From Cordia subcordata (taxonomy: Eukaryota > Streptophyta > Magnoliopsida > Boraginales > Cordiaceae): a stretch of 64,000 bases of DNA. Positions 35,421-48,000 of the stretch are shown here, in pieces. A program made the position numbers and the translations under genes. The first letter of the stretch is position 1, and each line of letters starts with the position of its first letter. The stretch spans positions 1,196,501-1,260,500 of the forward strand of contig JAPTOF010000012.1 of NCBI GenBank assembly GCA_028554755.1, read 5' to 3'. The notes under the pieces are model-generated. The model was not told where the DNA came from. It ran no database searches and was given only the letters and a program-made list of their open reading frames with translations.

Positions 35421-38360
35421 AAATTTTAATAGGTACATAATTATGTAACCCAATTACATTGAAATAAATATAAAATTTTGATAAAATATATTAATTTGAA
35501 AAAAATAATATTAATTTAGGTAACTTAAAATTTATATTACATATTGTGAATTGCACAGATGAATTGAATAAATAGCAAGGTCAAAATATCCCCCCCCCCC
35601 CCCAAAAAAAAGCAGAATATTTCCAGAACTGCTTCAACGTCATTCTACAAAATTATGTATTACATCATGGACGTGGTAGTATATGTCAACAAAATTGTCA
35701 AAGGAACTCCTCAAGGCAATGATCAATCACTTAATTAAAGTTGTTTAAGTAATTGAAATTTCAGTATCAAGATTTTCTTTCTTTTTTTGACGTACAAATA
35801 CAATGATCATTTTCTATCAGTAACCCCTTCTCGCATCTCTTTGGGTCATGAGTACCCATATAGCAAGTACTACTCGTATATACACCATTGGCTTTGACAT
35901 GATTTTGATATCAACTTGATCACTATTCTTTTAGTTTATCACATGTAATTATGTCGAAGAATTGCTCGTGCTTGGTGATTATTATTATCTTAATATGTGT
36001 TTGTTTGTTTGATAGAAAATGCTTAAAAAATTATAGGATTGATAGAGAAAAAAGTGTAAATTGTAATTTTATCTCGTATATTTTGTCAAAATGGCATAAA
36101 ATTTACTGTACTTGAGAAGTTACAAATAAACTCCTATGCTACAAATAATATTGTATAAATTCTTTTTAAGTGATTGTGCAACATTTTTTATAACATTTAA
36201 AATATTAACAATATTTTTTATAAAATATAAGATATTGATAAAATTTTAAAATCATAAAAAATTTTATACGACTTTGACAAGATAAGAAAATTTATCTTAA
36301 AAACATGGGGGCTTATGCCGTAAATTGTAACCCAAGATAACGATTGCAGGAGCTTTGTGCAGTAAATTTTGACCTTTCTGTTTCCTTCGGATTGAATCAT
36401 AATCGAGCCATCTTACTTATTAGTTTATGGTGGGAACAGTAAGTTTTGATGACCACGCAGCTTTTCTTTTCCCCTTTTTTTTTTTTTGGTTGATTTTCCA
36501 AAGCAAAGATACTTGAACTGACATGTGTTTGTCACGGAAAGCTAACGTCGATTTGGCCATTTTCTGGAACACACACACATATATATATATTTGGTCAATA
36601 TATATATTTTTTTGGTCAATGACAATAATATAGCGTTTTATACACACAATCAATCAACATCGGTTGATCCAGAAAGTGTACATACAATGTCAGCATTAAG
36701 AAGAGCCTGCAACAAGGATGGGATAGAGGGAAGGGGACCCTTTGGTACATGTTTTGCTACTCAACTAGCAACTTTATTAGCTTATTGGAAATAACTCTAA
36801 AAGAAAATTGCACCAGAGGTCTTTTTTCTATAACTTATGAGAATTAACTTTTATGTATATATAATTTAAATTATTATCAAATTTATGTGATTTTTTTAAC
36901 CTTTATTTACAATTTATACATTACAGGTATTCTATGTCCTAAAAATTTCTTTTAATTTGACATTTACATTGCTTTTAGATTAATATAAACTTTTCTAGAG
37001 GCTCTTGCGGAGTAATGGAGTAGATGAAGGTAAGGATAATCTTACTTTTTTTTTATTGTTATTATTTTCATTTCAAAATGAGATGAATGATGATAATTAA
37101 CCATGAAATCCATATATTCTCTCCAAATCTCAGATCAAGAGTAATAAATTAATAAATCTTAAAAGGTAGTCAAACCTAAAAAAAATAAAAATAAAAAACG
37201 AATATGGAGATTGAAAAAGCACCCCGCCTTAGAAAGAAAAGTTTGTCCTTATCATGCTTACATCATCATTGTCCATTAAATTAATGTATAACGATCGTTT
37301 TTTAACGAGTTCAACACTTCTTAAAATATAAAAATTTATAATTTTTTAATTATTCTCGTATTAAAATTTATTATTTCTAACAATTCCTTCCTAATTAGAA
37401 GTTGAACTATATATAATGAAAGAATGAATTAAAATGGTAAATATCTTTATATATGGAGTCATTCAATTAATTTTAACAACAAGAAAATTGCTCGGGTAAA
37501 AATTGAATACATAAATTTTGCCATTATTTCTCATATCTCGTTTAACAAAAAATTTTATATATAGAATTATGACAAAAATTCATCTCAAGTAAAAAAAAAA
37601 AAAAACGTATTAATACAACATAGAATTTGCCGTCATTTCTCATATCTTGTGTAATAAAAATCTTATATATTAAATCATGATGAAAAATTCATCTTGAGTA
37701 GGGTCGTACTAATATTATAACTTATAGAGCAGGCATTTTAGGGAGTAATGAACTGAAAATTCGTAAATAAGAGGTCAAAGGCGCCCCCGTATTCAGTGGC
37801 CAGCAGTATGCTCTGAGACGGTTTCGTGGCTTCCGGATGCTGCAATTATTGCATGCAGCATGCTCGGAGAATATTAACAACACGGACGCGCACACACACA
37901 CACACACCACCGCAATAACCTATTCGTTAATAATTCCCCATAAATACTCGGATCACCACAAGACCCTTTAAAACTCGTCCCCCCTCAACGTACATGTGTC
38001 CTTGTCTCTCTTTTATCATTACCCAACCCATCATCATTTACTTGTTCCACCACAAAAATAAAAAGTGTTTAATTTTTATTCACCAAGTATTTCATCTCAA
38101 CCTTCATGATTTTTAGTTAAGTAAGTTTTGTTTGGTATGGCTAATCATTACGTTCTTGGTGTTCTTTGACCTTGAAGGTATCTTTTTCTGTCTCCAATGC
38201 TGCTTCATGATCATTTTGTTTAAAGGGTCTGCTTTGTTTTTTGTTTTTTTTTAAATATATATTTTTATTTTGTTTTTCTTTTTGCAGTTTGCTTGTGTTG
38301 AACATATAAGCTTGTGTTTCTTGGGAGGTGTTAAATTGGAGCTGTTTTGAAGAGACAAAA

Positions 38361-40384
38361 ATGGTGTCTGGTGGAGAGAAAGAAGGAGATGATGCAACTT
38401 CATCAGCAGGGCCTGATTATTCGTCTGATCCAGGAGAGAGAATTAGTAGGCAGCCAAGTGAGACATCGTGTTATGCAACTGAGGATGAAGAAGAATTGGC
38501 TATTCAGTTGGGTCCCAAGATGAGTATCAAGGAGCATCTTGAGAAGGACAAGGTTTGTCTCAATTTCTTTTTTTTTTAAAAAAGGTTAAAAGAGTAAATA
38601 AATTGATATCATGCTACAGCATTTATAACTTTAGGGTGGATCTAATATGATTTAACGTGTGATCGGTTTCTCATTATAAAATAAAAAGTAAAAGCTGCTA
38701 CATTTGGATGTATTGATAGGATGATGAGAGCTTGAGAAGATGGAAAGAACAACTCCTTGGAAGTGTGGATGTTAGTGCTGTTGATGGTAAGTTTTCTCTC
38801 AGATCCTTTGGTACAAATGCACATATAGTCTCTAGTCTTTTGGGATGTTCTCACGGTAAGAGTTGAGGTAGAGCACGGTTTGTGATCAGTTTGGTTCTAG
38901 TTTCTTGTCCGGTCCTCAACTTAGCTAGTACTCAATATAGAGGACATGTTGTGCACTAGGTTTACCAGTTGCTCAGTTTGTGGTCGGGCTCCTCCTGTTG
39001 TCCCAGTGGTCCAGCCCTGTATTTCCCTTGTAGCAAAAGAAAAAGAAAATGCACATATATGGAGAAGACATTAAATAGTCAAACTTCACATTTCTCTTGA
39101 CAAATAAGAAAATGAAGGTGTAGAGCTATTGCATTTTACATCTAGCTAGATCTCATGCAAGTTACTGGTAATTTGCCATAATCTGTAAAGGAAATTGAGC
39201 AGCAAAACAATTCCAAGCCTAGAGAAGGACTTTACATTGTCTTTAATATGACTGCCCAATGGCCTAATCTTAATAGGCCTTCATTTGTATTTTCTCTTCT
39301 TGCTCTCTGGCTCAATTTCTTCTGTACAGAGACCAAAGACCCTGATGTCAAGATCTTGAGCCTGACGATAATTTCCCCTGGAAGAGATGATATTGAACTT
39401 CCGATCCCTGAAAATGGAAACCCCAAAGGCTTATGGTTTACTTTAAAAGAAGGTTCTCGCTATCGTCTGAGGTTTAGCATCCAGGTCAGCAATGATATTG
39501 TTTGTGGCTTGAAGTACACCAACACTGTCTGGAAAACAGGAATCAAAGGTAGCTTATTTGTTTCTTTTTGTATTCATTATAATTCTAAAATCATGTCTTA
39601 CATCCTCCACTAGGAAAAGGTTTTAGATCTGCTCTCATCCAAGTAAACTAATCTTGAGGAAAATATATAACATTTGCTAGAACTTGTGTGTTCTTTCAGT
39701 GGACAGCTCCAAAGAGATGCTGGGAACCTTTAGTCCTCAAGCAGAGCCCTATATACATGAGATGCCAGAAGAGACTACACCGTCTGGACTTTTTGCTAGA
39801 GGATCATATACAGCAAAAACCAAGGTACAATCAACATTTCAGTCCTAATAACCACACTTCTCACCTATAATCGCAAATCGGTAGATTGGGTATGCTTTGC
39901 CAAACCTGTACGTTCTTTCCTTACAACAAGGAGAGGTATAAATTGTATTTGCTTTTTGTGAAACCATAAATTATATGACCTACATTGCAAGATGATAATT
40001 CCTGAAAACTGTTTTGTTGATAAGGCTTAAGTTCTACTAGAATCACTTAAGATACCAGATAATGAAACATGATGACTGCTATTATTATCTTCTGTTTGTG
40101 ATATAATGAACTCATAGAAAAGTTTGTACTATATTGACATCACTTAAGCTCTTCAACTATCAATACAATCTTACTCTTGTGCAGTTACTAATTAACAATA
40201 TTGTATTTTAGTCGTATATTTATTTATTGAACTTTCATTAGCATAAAAAATGATACTACCGAATCTTTAGCACCTGATGGTTCCTATTCTCATGTGTTTG
40301 CAGTTCATTGATGATGATAACAAGTGCTACTTGGAGATAAACTACACTTTTGACATACAGAAAGACTGGCCCAGCCCAAAGTAG
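38361..40384 (+). CDS. Rho GDP-dissociation inhibitor (RhoGDI)
   Basis: Five exons (38361-38552, 38720-38786, 39330-39548, 39700-39824, 40304-40384) join to 227 residues, near the size of Arabidopsis RhoGDI1/SCN1. RhoGDIs hold ROP/RAC GTPases in the GDP form and extract them from membranes by covering the prenyl group; in plants this restricts ROP to single sites for root-hair and pollen-tube growth. The N-terminal part is acidic and disordered (EDEEELAIQLGPKMSIKEHL). Then come the regulatory helix (SLRRWKEQLLGSVD) and the immunoglobulin-like fold with DPDVKILSLTIISPGRDDIE, LKEGSRYRLRFSIQV, GLKYTNTVWKTGIKV, KEMLGTFSPQ, GLFARGSYTAKTKF and the end EINYTFDIQKDWPSPK. All introns are GT-AG. An in-frame ATG 11 codons upstream (38328) exists; the start at 38361 (MVSGGEKEGDD) is preferred because the extra residues are unlike the family. 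Confidence 0.93.
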
Positions 40385-43300
40385 GAGCTTGACCCTCCTG
40401 GCATGTGTTTCAGTTATGAATCCTGCAGAAAACCTCTGGAATTAGCTTGCGAATCCAATGCCCCAATAAGAGAAGAGCAGTTATAGTTTGCTGATGGACC
40501 CTGTGGATCTGGCTTATCGTTCGTTTCGCTCTTTCTTTTTGCGTTCTTGGCTGCCTGTTTGCTGCACATCCACTGATGTGATAGCATTCTGAACTGCTTT
40601 TTCATTGCCCCTTTAATTGTTAGCAATGCAGCAGTACATGTATTTATGACTCTGGTTGAATAACCAAAAAACATTTCCAATGGTTTATCTTGGTGTTTTA
40701 CATATAATATTTTCTGATTTTTGTGTTAATTACTCTGCTAATTACCTTCCGATATGCACCCCGCGAAAATTGCCTGCAGTTTGATATAGACAACGTAAGT
40801 ATATGATACCTCCCATTTTGAGGTTTCATTGGAAAAAATTTTTGTGCATCACTTTCTCAGCTGTTAGGATGTTATGCCACAATTGGATTCCATTAGCAAA
40901 GGACATATGATTCTAAGGGCTTACATCCAGTTACAGGTTCTGCAATTGCAAATATGAATTCTTTGATTGCAGACTACTGTTGCTTACACTAAGAACCCTT
41001 GGTCTTCATGATATATACAGGGGCGGAACCAAGGGGGGATGAGCGGGGGCCCCGGTCCCCCGCGCAAGCATTGAAAAAATATATTTTAGTGTATATAAAA
41101 TTTTTAAAAATTTGAAAAAACCTTCTTATGGCCCCCATTAGTTTTTTTTACTTCTTTTATTTTGTTTGAAATTGTTCTTGAAATAATATTTTCCAAATAT
41201 ATTTTTTTATGTAGATGATATTTCAATGATTATAAACAAGTAACTTTACAAATAAATTTTAGTAATCTTTAATTTATTTGTTCTGTTATTAAATAGTTAG
41301 AGTAATTTTTTTTGACAAGATAGATTTAAAGTTTCATAAAATTTAGATAGCCATTCCATAGAAAATTTATTTTATTTAGAGAATCTTTTCATATATTATT
41401 TATGTATTTGTTTTGGCTAGGAGTGTATAACTTAATTTCATTAATAGAATTAGTATACTTTTTTATATAATTTATATTATTTTGCTAAATAATATTTTCT
41501 TTACACTTGTTTATGTTTGAAAAAAATTAGCATCACTAACCTTTATTGTTATGATTATTGCTATATATAATATATACTCTCTCATGTTAAAAAGTTGGAG
41601 CCTTGCTTTTTTATTTAACATTATTTCGACGATCGTTTTTCATTCAAATATGTATGTAGACCTTGCCCCCCCAATATATAGATATAGTTCTATTTCATAG
41701 GGCATTTGTGAATTTTGCTGGCCATGTGTGCATCAGCTGTTGATCATTTTCTATATATTAGAAATGGTGTTGTGTGAATGTGTTTTTCTTGCATGCATTG
41801 CTCTAATGTTCTCAATGTGTTCTTCCATTAGTGTTTTCCCTTGGCAAAGCTGGGATTTGTGATTGTGGTAGGAGAAACCTGGTTTATCTAACTCATATGA
41901 CAATTTTGAAGCTGTATTTAAAGTCAATTAAGTTATTTCACTTGTCAGCATATTTTAGTTTAACGATGCACAAAACAATATTTATAATGGAAGAATATAA
42001 GTTCAAGCTCAAAACTTTTGATTTAGCGAGCCATCATCCTCGCTTGAACTAGTTTTTCTTTCTTGGAGTATAACCCATAAAACATATTAACAATGTCTCG
42101 AAGCCTCCTTATGGCATAGCCTCTCAATCACAGCATAAAAAAGTAATGCAACTATTATGAACTCTTGTTCTAAGTGATTTTGAAAATGACATAATTCTTA
42201 ATGTGTTGTGTGGAATTACAACTTGCACGGTAAATTGGCAATTATCCTCGCTCAATAATTTTCTCCGATCAATTTGTGGTAATTGATAACTATTGTATCT
42301 TAAGATGTGTTTGATAAAAATAATTATTGAATTAGGTAATAAATTTAAAATGACTTAATATGACTTTTGTAATGATATTATAATATGATTATTGTTACAT
42401 AGTTACCATTAGCATTAGTGAAATAAAATAAGATAATATCGTTGTTGCTGTTATTATCTTATTATTATTGAACTAAAACATATTACTATCTAATAATGAT
42501 GGATTCTTAAAGCATAAAAAGATAATTCATTTACTATTTTAATACTAGAGAAGTTACTTTTTCTTTACTATTGATAGTAGAGATCGTATGGATTAACTTC
42601 TTCCAAGCAAATCTTTTTTAAACGAACTTTAAAAGAATATGTTATTTGAAAAGCTAAAACATTTTATTGCTTTCGAAAAAGAAAACTGAGTTTGGACCTT
42701 TTTTTTTTTTTGTGCTTCAGTGCGTGATTTTTTTAATCAAGCCAGATAATTATTAAAAATATATTTTTTGAAATATTTATTCATGAAAAAAGTAAATCCA
42801 ACCCCGACAAATACATTTACAAATTTATTGAACAATCATGGTTTGAATTAACTACCACGCACATAATGACTCTAAGAAAATGGCACCCAATAACTCAACT
42901 AGAACACTAAAATCAGATTTTATAAAAATCAAACCCCTAAAGATTAGGAAAACGGAAACAAACTCCAATCAAACAAAACCAATTCAACTTTCTCACGTGG
43001 ACGACTGTAGTTAATTGCTTTCTTATCGTAGTTAACATGAGATATATATGTCTCTCGTGCTCGGCTTTTCAACGAATTGGTCTGATGTTACGTCTATTAA
43101 GGTAGATTAAATAATTTTATGTGTATAAAAAATTATTATTTTTAATTATTCTCACGTTAAATATAATTCAACACTCATAGGGGTAAAATGATAAATTTAA
43201 TATATATTAATGAAAATATTAAACTAACTTTAAAGGGTGTAATATCGGACCTGTTACAAAAAACTGATTCTTTTTGGTTAATTTGAATTGAACTGGTTTG

Positions 43301-45015
43301 ACATCTTTACAAATCCCCGTTCTCTTAAAAGTTCGAGTGAAAAATCTCAAAAGCAAATAATATCATGCTATGATATTAACTATTAATTGTGCAGAAAAAT
43401 AATGATTTTGACTTTTTTGTTGACGGCACTAAAGGAAGATAGTCATGCACCACCGGATTCCTGTTCCCTTATCGAGTTAATCACACGTATCCCCTTACAC
43501 CACATTTTTCCTCTTTTTTAAGTTATTTGAAAACTTGTTTAAAATATTATTTTATTAGACGATAATAATAATCTAAGAGGGTGTCTGGCTTTTTTTTTTT
43601 TTTAAAGCTTTTATAAGTTTTTATGTTTATAAGTAATTTTTGTTACTTACAAGCAAATGCTAAATAGATAGAAAATTATATGGATAAAATATACATTTTA
43701 TAAACTATTGACCTATTTGGTAAATATATTCTTGTAAGTAGTAATATTTGATAATATAATAAAAAAGAACCTTTCATTAATAATATATTATAATATTCTT
43801 GTGTTTTTAAGGGGTAAAAATAATTTTTTATTTGGTCAATTCTCATAATTTATAAGTAGGTAAAAATAAAAGTTCGAGGTAGTACTTTTTTCTGTTGTTT
43901 ATAAACCAACTTTACTTATTTATAACCATAACCAATAAGAGAGTGTAGCTCAAGTAGTATTTTTCACTTGGAATTTATAAGTCAGGATTCAATATAGATC
44001 TTCTTACTAAAAAGGGAAAAAAAACAAAAAAAAAAACCTTTATGGGCTTTTAACCAGAATTTGCCAATAAATTTTATTGTTCTTCTAATAAACAAGTTTG
44101 ACCAGTTTATAAGCAATTCCAAATACTCACTAAAAAAGCAATATCTTGATTAATTAAAAATTAAAAATTACTTAAAAGATTATTTTTAAGTAGTATTATT
44201 GAACAATTATGGTTCTTACCCATCCCTATATATATTTCCTTTTAATTTACTTTTAAAGAATCGATACGGCAACTTTAGAGACCCAGAAAAACAAGAATCT
44301 CGTTTCCCCAAGGCCGAAGATTTCGCTGCTCGAGTTGATATAACATAAATAGTAACATTAACCCTACAGATACTTGTATATATATATATATACACACAAA
44401 ATATATATACTATTACGTAAGCATAGGGTACGATAACACAAGCATTACGCAACTCTACGGCTTCGTTTATCTGGTACGCATCTATAGCAAATTTACACAT
44501 GCTGAAAACCCTAATTCTGTTGAATTTTGAATTTTTACGGCTTTCAAGATTTTAAACTTTTCCATTATTATTTTTTTTAGCATAAATATATGCATGATTG
44601 ATGATTTTGTGCGTGTTATGTAAAATTGCTTTTTTTTTTAATTTATTTATTCCATGTTTGATTAAAGTTAGGTTGAACAAATTGATTAGTGGGAGTGGTG
44701 TATAGCACATACGTATGCAGTTTTAAAGGTCTAATTTTGTTGACATTCTGAAATTTGATTATTACGTGTTTTTTCGCTACAGTTTTTGGTAAATTTTGTG
44801 ACCTGCAACGAGTTTTATGGTTTTAATTTTTGATGATTTTATGCGTGCGGTGTACAATTGCTCTCTCCTTGATTAAAATGAAATCGAGCAAAATTATTAT
44901 CTTATTAACCAGCGTTCTTGTTTAGGTTTTAGAGTGAGTTCAAAATCTTGCCTTTCTTGTCCGCCTGATATGTTTGAAATATTTGGATGAGAGTGCAGAT
45001 TGAGGTGGTACGAGT
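40385..45015. other. 4.6 kb intergenic, repeats only
   Basis: The first few hundred bases are the RhoGDI 3' region. A GC-rich repeat begins near 41020 (listed separately). From about 42200 to 44900 the DNA is AT-rich and without a credible exon. A possible degenerate relative of the GAGGGTGTTT MITE family starts at 43577. A probable 5'-untranslated intron of the EDM2-like gene ends at 44999 (GAGTGCAG, 17 bases before the start codon). Confidence 0.5.
41020..41690. repeat. interspersed repeat starting GGGGCGGAACCAAGGGGGG
   Basis: The stretch starts with an unusually GC-rich block (GGGGCGGAACCAAGGGGGG, then GCCCCGGTCCCCCGCG) followed by about 550 bases of A/T-rich DNA, and ends near CCTTGCCCCCCCAATA. 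Blocks of this kind, reading like ggggcggacccaggggg, are widespread in plant intergenic DNA, where they mark ends of repeats. The matching inverted right end is missing, so this copy is probably truncated. Family assignment is not possible by eye. Confidence 0.45.
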
Positions 45016-48000
45016 ATGGCATCTTCAGATGATGAAGGCGAGCAGATGTTGACCCACGTAAATGAGTACTACTTTATTGACGAGAATGATGAGCCTATTT
45101 CTATCTCTGAGTTGCCAATTAAGTGGGATGAGAAAGAATCTGTTGATGGGGAAGTTAAGGAGATTTTCTTGAGAGGGGATGCTGATAGTGGGCTTCAGAA
45201 AATTCATAAGCAGGTGAAAGCTTGGAGTTTCGACCTTTCGCTTCCGAAGCCTGAGATTTCAGTGTTAACAATAAAGAACGAGTGGTTCAAGCTTGTAAAA
45301 CCAAGGAAGAGTTTTCAAGATTCAATCAGATCGGTCTTGATTGCAGTTCATTATCTGCACTTGCTGAAAAAGAAGCCTGATTTGTCTGGGAAAGCTCTGT
45401 GGGACAATCTCTCAAAAATTTTCAGGTATCAATGCAAACATCTCTTTGTTAAGATATGTAAACACTTCCTCTTACTTCTTGTTAACTTTTTATTAGTAGT
45501 TGTGAATTTCTCTTTTCCATTTTATTCTCAGCACGTATGAGCCGAAGCCTTCTGAGAATGATTTGGTGGATCAGATTGGTATGATTAGTGAAGCAGTGCA
45601 TTGCTATGAGAACTTGGAAAAATCTGATGTCAGTAATGCTTCCATTTCTTTTACTTTTTGTTTCTTTTACCACCATGGAATAGACACAATTGCCTGGATT
45701 TCACTCAAACATTTTTTAAATTCTTGCACCATTAGTTGTTGTAAGATTTCATTTTTGAATGCTTATAGGCATGTGTAAGATGCATGAAATGGTTTCAGGA
45801 TTGAATAGTTGTGATATGATTTGATTTTTGTGTGGTGAAAAAGTTGATAAGCTTTGCTCTGCATCAGGTTTTGGTTACATTTCTCAAGAAGAAGCCAAGG
45901 AAGAAGAAACTTCCTGAGGAGGTGTGGGCTCTTGGTCATTTCTCATTTTCCTTCCACCTTTATCCTTACCCCTTCTCCTCCCCACACACATCACCAGCCC
46001 AGCCATAAGGGCAGCTTAGTGCACAAAGTTACGGCTGTGCACCTGGTTGAGGGAAGAGTTGGGCACAGGTTGGGGTTTATTATATGTATCCTTGTATTGC
46101 ATTTTTGGAAGAGGCCCATAACCTGCCTCACTCCTGCACTACCCTCCCCCCCCCAAAAAAAAAAAAAAAAAAAAAACACTCTGGAACACAAGGGGAAAAA
46201 AAGATGTAACAGTAACAATCAGACTCTTTGATCTGGCAGGATGCTAAAACGTCCAGTTTTATTGTTGATGATGATATGATTGATGGAGATGACACAAATG
46301 ATGAAAATGGAGAAGACGGGTCTGAAGATGAGGATGAAGACGGTTTTGATTCTGTTTGTTCTATTTGTGATAATGGTGGTGATCTTCTATGGTATGCTTG
46401 TCATCCTTTCTCTTTGTACTTGGAAGTCATCGCTGCCTCCTTTTATGCTTTGGAATTATAGCACCTCATATATCTATGTAGGCTTGTAGTGAAGTATGCT
46501 TGCATTATTGAAGTTTGTTTTTTGCTTCCTAATTGTTTATCTCTTTTTTGGTTTTGATCTCTTAATACTAGAAAAAGCAAGAAAGTTCTTATGGTTGAGG
46601 GATCAGCTAGAGTTGTCATCTTACGCGCTAGAGTTGTCATCTTACGCGCTAAAGTTCTTTCAAGTAGTTTGTCAGGAGGGTAAAAGAAAAGTGATTCATG
46701 TTCTTTCATTCCAATCAAGGGGCTCGCTGATAATGTTTTAAGACCTTATACTTAGTGGATCCCCTTTCTAGTCATTTGGGATTTGAAGAGTTTCCAATTG
46801 GCATGTTATAGAATCATTGTATGCCATCGTATTTTCTTCATGGAGTAGATTGTTGTTTTGTGGTTTTGAGCTCTTCTGGAACCATTCATTTAATTTATTC
46901 TGCTTTTCCTGAGTTTACTCTTTAACAAGTATCATGCATGTGATGGTATAGATAAATCAGTTGAAGTTCTTCCATTTTCATGTTTGCTGCTACTGGTAAT
47001 TTGTGTTCTTTACCAGCTGTGAAGGTAGGTGCTTGAGGTCATTTCATGCAACTCGTGAAGCTGGCGCTGATTCGAACTGCAAATCTCTTGGATTTTCTGA
47101 TGAAGAAGTTAAAGTAAGTTTTTATACATCAATCTCCCATTTCCTCTTTTTTTAACTATCGGATAGTGCTAATTTTTGGAAATTCCTTTAAAAATGACAA
47201 AGACTTTCTGATGTAGCGTTATCCTTTCCTTCAAGATACATCTTGAGATTGAAATTTATTCTTTCCATGAGATTTTGTTGACGTGTCTATCTTTCCCTTT
47301 CTGTCTTCTCTCTCCTTTTCATCCTTCCCCTCGCCTCAAGTGGTTTTCTGAGGTGCTGGTCCTTTTTGTGACACAAAAAATGGCTTGTTAGGGGATGCAG
47401 CTGTTGCTTATTAATAAAAGGGAAATCTCATGGGCGATTAATTTAGATTTTATAAGTTTATGGCACAAGAAGTTTAATTCATTTCAACTGAATGGCAGTG
47501 GGGATTGAGTTCATTGAAGTGTTCTCAAATATGTATTTCATAATAATAATATCATTATCAATATTGGTAGTACTTTATTATGTTATTATTTTTCTTCTTT
47601 TAATTATCCTCTTTTTGTAAAATAATTGTGTTTTTTCTGTTCCATTCATCCCCAGAGGATCCAAAATTTCTTTTGCAAGAATTGCAAGTGTAATCAACAC
47701 CAGTGCTATGCTTGTGGGAAGCTGGGATCATCTGATAAATTATCTGGTGCGGAGGTATGAGTTCTATATATTGATCGAACTCTGATTCGGGTTCCATTTC
47801 TATCTTTTGGAGCCATATGATGGAGCCATAGCCGTAATGTGAAACTGGACGATTGTCCAGTCAGAAGCATGAAACATTTAAAGACAAATGATGAAGTTGT
47901 ATTGTGCACAATGAGGAAGAACTGCTGGGATAACTCCAAAGCATAATTGTGTTCATACTATGTATCCATATGTTATATATTGGTTGAATTATTCTTGTGC

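Larger units (their letters stand above)
32953..38360. other. 5.4 kb intergenic, no gene seen
   Basis: This stretch lies between the lipid-transfer gene and RhoGDI. It is AT-rich, with homopolymer runs (A about 34379-34402, C about 35591-35604, T about 35147-35158), a 33-base repeat at 35356-35420, and two diverged copies of an about 100-base sequence at about 37500-37590 and 37615-37705. A CA run lies at 37886-37908. The last 250 bases are the RhoGDI 5' region, with a probable intron in the untranslated leader (donor AAG|GTATC near 38178, acceptor TTTGCAG at 38287). Short open frames match nothing I know. Confidence 0.5.

Noticed and set aside
45991..46231. Open frames with a long lysine or phenylalanine run in the EDM2-like gene
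   Set aside because: They read through a poly-A run in an intron between exons 3 and 4.
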